Assembly: GCA_029983435.1 (NCBI GenBank)
Contig: JASBZN010000038.1
Span: 1-9,166, forward strand
DNA length: 9,166 nt
Source of the DNA: Urinicoccus sp.
GTDB lineage: Bacteria > Bacillota > Clostridia > Tissierellales > Peptoniphilaceae
Direction of reading: 5' to 3'
The position numbers were made by a program, and so were the translations under genes. A model generated the notes under the pieces. That model was not told the DNA's origin and ran no database searches. It was given only the letters and a program-made list of their open reading frames with translations. The number at the start of each line of letters is the position of its first letter. The first letter of the stretch is position 1. Below, one piece after another: positions 5,903-9,166 of the stretch.

Positions 5903-7072
5903 ATGGAAATAAAACAATTAAGCCTAGAAGAGTTTGAAAAATACCGGGAAATAAGCTACAGGTCTTATCCTAGCATTCGAGATTTTTCCCCCCAAGGCTA
6001 CCAAGACTATGATGCTTCCGTTCAAGCCCTTATGAAAAATCAAGAGGAAGAATTATTTTACGGAGCCTTTGAAGATGGAAAAGTTGTGGGGATTATGCGC
6101 CACATTATTTTTCAAATGAATATTTTTGGAAAAATCAATGAAGTTGGAGGATTTGGCTATTTAGGAGTAGATCCCTTTTATAAAAAAAGGGGAATCGCAG
6201 GGAAACTTCTAGCATTTTTTGAAGAAAAAGCCAAGGAAAGGGGAAACCATACTGCCCTGCTTTTGCCCTTCCGCCCCGATTTTTATACCAAGTTTCACTA
6301 TGGCTACTTAGGAAAAATGAACCAATACCAAGTGAGCCCCAAGTATTTGCCAGAAAAACCAGACCAAGTAAGAGTGAAGGAAATCTCTGCCAAAGAAGCC
6401 TTAATCTTTCGCCAAAATACCACAGCGCTCCTTCATGGCATGACCAAGCCCTTGGCCATAGAGGAAGAAGAGTTTGAAGATAATTTAAAAGATATTTACC
6501 TAGGAGCCTATCTGGATAAAAAACTCATTGCCTTTGGTAAATACCATTGGGAAAATTTAAATCCAGAAAATTACACCAAAAATGCCATTGTTGTTACAGA
6601 CCTTTTATCTATTCATCCTTTGGGATTGCAAGGAATTTTAAGTCATTTTAAAAACCAATCCGACCAGGCGAAATATGTGGACTTTTTCACCCATCAAAAA
6701 AATTTAGAACATCTTTTGACCAACCCCACAGACCAATCAGACCACTATTTTGCCAATGGCTATCTCCAAACCAATATTCAGGCCATTGGTTTGATGGCAA
6801 AAATTTTGGACCCCGGCCTATTCTATAAGACCCACTACCAAGACCAACCAGCCATTGAAATCCACACAGAAGACAACATTTACAGGACAAGTTTAAATCC
6901 AAAATATAGCTTCCACTTGCCAGCCCGTTGTCTGCCAGCCCTTTTTTTTAAGGAAATGTCTTTTCGAGACTTTGAAGAATTAGGACTCATAAAAGTAGAC
7001 GAAAAAGACCGAGAAGGTTTAGAAAAGATCTTTACTGGAGGCTTTACAATTTATAACAATGCAGATTTTTAA
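5903..7072 (+). CDS. GNAT N-acetyltransferase, Eis-like
   Basis: A 389-residue acetyltransferase of the Eis type, the long GNAT form with two GNAT-like folds and a C-terminal sterol-carrier-like domain. It would transfer acetyl from acetyl-CoA to an amine. The N-terminal GNAT domain (about 1-145) shows GYLGVDPFYKKRGIAGKLL (85-103), including the acetyl-CoA pyrophosphate loop RGIAGK, and the Eis-type FYTKFHYGY (127-135). The middle domain covers about 150-285 and the C-terminal domain about 290-389. In M. tuberculosis Eis, a tyrosine near this motif and the carboxylate of the terminal Phe serve in catalysis; here Tyr133 is the probable equivalent and the protein also ends in Phe389. The start is fixed by AGGAGG (5891-5896), six bases before the ATG. 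Aminoglycoside acetylation is one known Eis activity, but many relatives act on other amines, so resistance should not be assumed. Position suggests an operon with the upstream exporter. No convincing terminator follows. Confidence 0.85.
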   Translation: MEIKQLSLEEFEKYREISYRSYPSIRDFSPQGYQDYDASVQALMKNQEEELFYGAFEDGKVVGIMRHIIFQMNIFGKINEVGGFGYLGVDPFYKKRGIAGKLLAFFEEKAKERGNHTALLLPFRPDFYTKFHYGYLGKMNQYQVSPKYLPEKPDQVRVKEISAKEALIFRQNTTALLHGMTKPLAIEEEEFEDNLKDIYLGAYLDKKLIAFGKYHWENLNPENYTKNAIVVTDLLSIHPLGLQGILSHFKNQSDQAKYVDFFTHQKNLEHLLTNPTDQSDHYFANGYLQTNIQAIGLMAKILDPGLFYKTHYQDQPAIEIHTEDNIYRTSLNPKYSFHLPARCLPALFFKEMSFRDFEELGLIKVDEKDREGLEKIFTGGFTIYNNADF

Positions 7073-7109
7073 GACTCTATAAAGAAAAGTCAAAGAATGG
7101 CAAAAACCA

Positions 7110-7138
7110 TTTAAATCCCCGTAAAAATTGGGTACAAT
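7110..7138 (+). promoter_or_regulatory. Promoter of the DUF4342 gene
   Basis: TACAAT (7133-7138), five of six to the -10 consensus, lies 17 bases after TTTAAA (7110-7115), which matches the -35 consensus in four of six. Transcription would start near 7145, about 33 bases before the start codon. This fits a single-gene unit, since a strong terminator follows the gene. Confidence 0.5.
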
Positions 7139-7177
7139 AAGCTTGTAAGGAAAAACCTGAATAATAGGAGGTAAGCG

Positions 7178-7648
7178 ATGATTACAATGGAAAAAATTGA
7201 CTACGTCATTTCTGCCACAGGCAAGACCTATGACGAAGTTCGTAAAGCTCTAATCTATGCAGATGGAGATGTAGACGTAGCCATCGAAGTATTGAAAGCC
7301 AAAGACACAGAAGTTTTAGACCAAGAAGACGAAGGCAAAGAAGATAAAAAAGACTTTTACGACGGAGAAAAGATAAAAGATAATGTAGAAAACCTAGTCG
7401 ACCAAGTGATTGCGGCGATTAAAGAAATTTGGAGAAAGGGAAATGCCAGTCGATTGGTGGTAGAAAATGGAGAAGGACGCACCGTTTTAAGCGTTAGTCT
7501 AAATGTTTCTGCTTTAGCCTTTGTGATTGAACCCCTTATTGCCATTATTGGCCTAGGAGCAACAGTAATTACCAACTATAACATTAAAATCTTTATGGAC
7601 GACGGCGACGTGATTGATGTGAAAGAATATATTGGTGCAAAAAAGTAG
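7178..7648 (+). CDS. UBA-like plus DUF4342 domain protein
   Basis: A 156-residue protein in three parts. Residues 5-41 form a UBA-like three-helix fold of the kind at the N-terminus of elongation factor Ts: ATGKTYDEVRKALIYADGDVDVAIEVL. Residues 42-68 are a highly charged, probably flexible linker. Residues 69-140 match the DUF4342 pattern: a helix with VIAAIKEIWRKGNASRL, a basic/aromatic patch, then SVSLNVSALAFVIEPLIAIIGLGATVITNYNI, a hydrophobic stretch with a conserved proline that may insert in or lie on the membrane. A short acidic tail (DDGDVIDVKEYIG) ends the protein. Function is unknown for this family. The start at 7178 is chosen for its AGGAGG (7166-7171); the in-frame ATG at 7187 would lie too far away. 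The gene has its own promoter and terminator, so it stands alone. Confidence 0.8.
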   Translation: MITMEKIDYVISATGKTYDEVRKALIYADGDVDVAIEVLKAKDTEVLDQEDEGKEDKKDFYDGEKIKDNVENLVDQVIAAIKEIWRKGNASRLVVENGEGRTVLSVSLNVSALAFVIEPLIAIIGLGATVITNYNIKIFMDDGDVIDVKEYIGAKK

Positions 7649-7670
7649 ACAGTAAATCCATACAGTCTTT

Positions 7671-7708
7671 AGCGGTTTTTGAATGGACCTTCAAAAACCG
7701 CTTTTTTT
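7671..7708 (+). terminator. Terminator of the DUF4342 gene
   Basis: A perfect 13-bp stem (7671-7683 with 7690-7702) has a six-base loop and is followed by seven T (7702-7708). It lies 22 bases after the stop codon. Confidence 0.92.
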
Positions 7709-7792
7709 GTGGAAGTTATGAAAAAATCATAGTAGAATAAGAAGAGACGAAAAACAGCTAGAAATCACTACAATTAGAAATAGGATCGCCTA

Positions 7793-7798
7793 AAGGAG
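7793..7798 (+). promoter_or_regulatory. Ribosome binding site supporting a TTG start
   Basis: AAGGAG lies six bases before TTG at 7805. There is no ATG near it in the same frame; the first in-frame ATG comes more than 100 codons later, after the iron-sulfur cysteines. The TTG start is therefore well supported. Confidence 0.75.
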
Positions 7799-7804
7799 AA
7801 AAAT

Positions 7805-9151
7805 TTGAGCAAAAAGAAATTAAAAGAAGTACGTATCGAAAAAACAGACTATCCCAACCTATCCCAAGGGACCCTAGAAGGACAAAATTTTCACTTTAAA
7901 GGAGGCCTTCCGGGTCAAGTTGCAGAAATTATTCCCATTAAAAGACGACCCAAATTCACCCGGGCAAAAATTCGGCAAATTTTAGAAGCTGCAGATTACG
8001 AAGTAGAAGAAGGCTGCCCCGCCCATGGATTTTGTGGAGGTTGCATTTACCAAAAAACCCCCTATTCCCTAGAACATAAAATAAAAGAAGACCAGTTAAA
8101 ACGCCTTTATGAAAACTACTGGACAGAAGAAAGTCATCTTCTGGAAACTCTAGATCCTCACTACTATCGAAATAAGATGGAATACACTTTTGGTGATAAA
8201 GAAAAAGGAGGCCCCTTGGTTTTAGGTCTCCACCGGCGCTTTCATATGCACGAAATAGTAGATACGACTGGATGCCTAATTGCCCCTAAAGACTTTGAAA
8301 AAATTCGAGCCTACACCCAAGACTTTTATCGAGAAAAACAAGTGAGCTACTATCATCGCATGGCTCAAGTGGGAACCCTCCGACACCTAGTCTTACGAAA
8401 AAGCTTTCGAGAAAAAAAGATCATGCTTAACCTAGTTACCCAATCTCAAGAAGAAATTTACTTAGAAGAATATATCCAAGGCCTGGAAAACTTAGACCTA
8501 GAATGCCCTGTTACTAGCATTTATCACACCATCAACGATCAAGCAGGAGATGCCGTACTTTGTGACAAACTCATTCACGTAAAAGGAGACCAAGGAATTC
8601 AAGAAAAACTCATGGGCCTAAACTTTAAAATCACCCCCTTTTCCTTCTTTCAGCCCAACCCCATTGGCGTCGAAAAAATCTATGAAAAAGCCCTAGAATT
8701 TGCTGGAGAAACCAAGGGAAAAGCCATCTTTGACCTCTATTCTGGAACAGGGACCCTGGCCCAAATCCTAGCCAAAGAAGCAGAGAAAGTTTACGCCATT
8801 GAAATTGTCCAAGACGCCGTAGATAATGCCAAAGAAATGGCCGAAAAAAATGGATTAGACAATATAGAATTTTACTGCGGAGATGTGGGAAAAGTCCTAG
8901 AAGACTTTCAAGGGCAAGTGGATACCATCTTTGTAGATCCACCACGAGTAGGTCTTTTACCCCAAGCCATGAAAAATATTTTAAAAGCCCAAGCGAGAAA
9001 AATCATCTATATTTCCTGCAACCCAAAAACTCAAAAAGCCAATCTGGACGAATTTGTAGAGAATGGGTATAAAGTAGAAAAACTTTGTGCATTTGATCAA
9101 TTTCCTGGGACAGTTCATGTTGAGAGTGTATGTATGATGTCAAGAAAATGA
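7805..9151 (+). CDS. rlmCD: 23S rRNA (uracil-5-)-methyltransferase, RlmD/RlmCD type
   Basis: A 448-residue SAM-dependent enzyme of the TrmA/RumA family that makes 5-methyluridine in RNA; in Gram-positive bacteria RlmCD modifies two 23S rRNA uridines (U747 and U1939, E. coli numbering). Parts in order: a short TRAM-like RNA-binding region (about 5-65); a 4Fe-4S cluster site with CPAHGFCGGC (C71, C77, C80) and C157; the FFQPN motif (281-285); the SAM-binding DLYSGTGT (310-317); DPPRVGL (378-384); the nucleophile in YISCNP (C405); and the base glutamate in HVES (E440). All catalytic residues are present. Translation starts at TTG with a good ribosome binding site. Upstream TAGAAT (7733-7738) and TACAAT (7769-7774) are possible -10 boxes without clear -35 partners. 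The final 30 or so codons differ in codon choice from the rest, discussed as a finding. A tRNA- or other 23S-specific paralogue cannot be excluded, hence moderate confidence in the symbol. Confidence 0.85.
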   Translation: MSKKKLKEVRIEKTDYPNLSQGTLEGQNFHFKGGLPGQVAEIIPIKRRPKFTRAKIRQILEAADYEVEEGCPAHGFCGGCIYQKTPYSLEHKIKEDQLKRLYENYWTEESHLLETLDPHYYRNKMEYTFGDKEKGGPLVLGLHRRFHMHEIVDTTGCLIAPKDFEKIRAYTQDFYREKQVSYYHRMAQVGTLRHLVLRKSFREKKIMLNLVTQSQEEIYLEEYIQGLENLDLECPVTSIYHTINDQAGDAVLCDKLIHVKGDQGIQEKLMGLNFKITPFSFFQPNPIGVEKIYEKALEFAGETKGKAIFDLYSGTGTLAQILAKEAEKVYAIEIVQDAVDNAKEMAEKNGLDNIEFYCGDVGKVLEDFQGQVDTIFVDPPRVGLLPQAMKNILKAQARKIIYISCNPKTQKANLDEFVENGYKVEKLCAFDQFPGTVHVESVCMMSRK

Positions 9152-9166
9152 GATGAGAGGTTATAA

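Noticed and set aside
7096..7111. Small hairpin after the acetyltransferase gene
   Set aside because: Only five base pairs (AATGG/CCATT) with no T tract, too weak to call a terminator. It also overlaps the promoter of the next gene.
8631..8945. Minus-strand open frame within the methyltransferase gene
   Set aside because: It lies wholly opposite a gene with intact catalytic motifs, and its peptide is low-complexity Trp/Leu/Arg/Phe-rich, typical of an antisense shadow.

Overview
The window reads as ordinary chromosome from a low-GC, Gram-positive, probably anaerobic bacterium of the Firmicutes (Bacillota). The pointers are strong AGGAGG-type ribosome binding sites before most genes, intrinsic terminators with long T tracts, a clostridial-type 5S rRNA 3' end, S-layer homology (SLH) domains on a secreted enzyme, and a TrmA-family rRNA methyltransferase with a TTG start. 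A Tissierellia/Peptoniphilaceae-like organism fits, but that is an impression from gene style and not a proven assignment.

Layout. Positions 1-85 hold the last bases of a 5S rRNA gene and the terminator of its rRNA operon. A good sigma-A promoter then drives a monocistronic NhaC-family sodium/proton antiporter (190-1575), closed by its own terminator. Positions 1636-2045 are AT-rich and have no intact gene. They hold DnaA-box-like nonamers, a large nested hairpin able to terminate in both directions, and a minus-strand open frame that looks like the 3' remnant of a decayed gene. A two-gene unit follows: a YcxB-like membrane protein (2110-2631) and a secreted, SLH-anchored 5'-nucleotidase/cyclic phosphodiesterase (2654-4840), ending in a strong terminator. 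Next is a second pair, an EamA-type drug/metabolite exporter (4982-5866) and an Eis-like GNAT acetyltransferase (5903-7072). A small UBA-plus-DUF4342 protein (7178-7648) has its own promoter and terminator. The last gene is an RlmCD/TrmA-type 23S rRNA uracil-5-methyltransferase (7805-9151).

The genes do not form one pathway. Plausible links are local. The nucleotidase would release nucleosides and phosphate at the cell surface. The exporter and the acetyltransferase could form a small detoxification or amine-handling pair. All intact genes are on the plus strand, and the only minus-strand coding signal is the decayed fragment.

I see no CRISPR array, insertion sequence, toxin-antitoxin pair, phage module or obvious new defence system. 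The most interesting points are the intergenic region after nhaC, the deviant codon use of nhaC, and the changed codon use at the very 3' end of the rRNA methyltransferase gene, a gene end that is a known integration hot spot for conjugative elements in streptococci.
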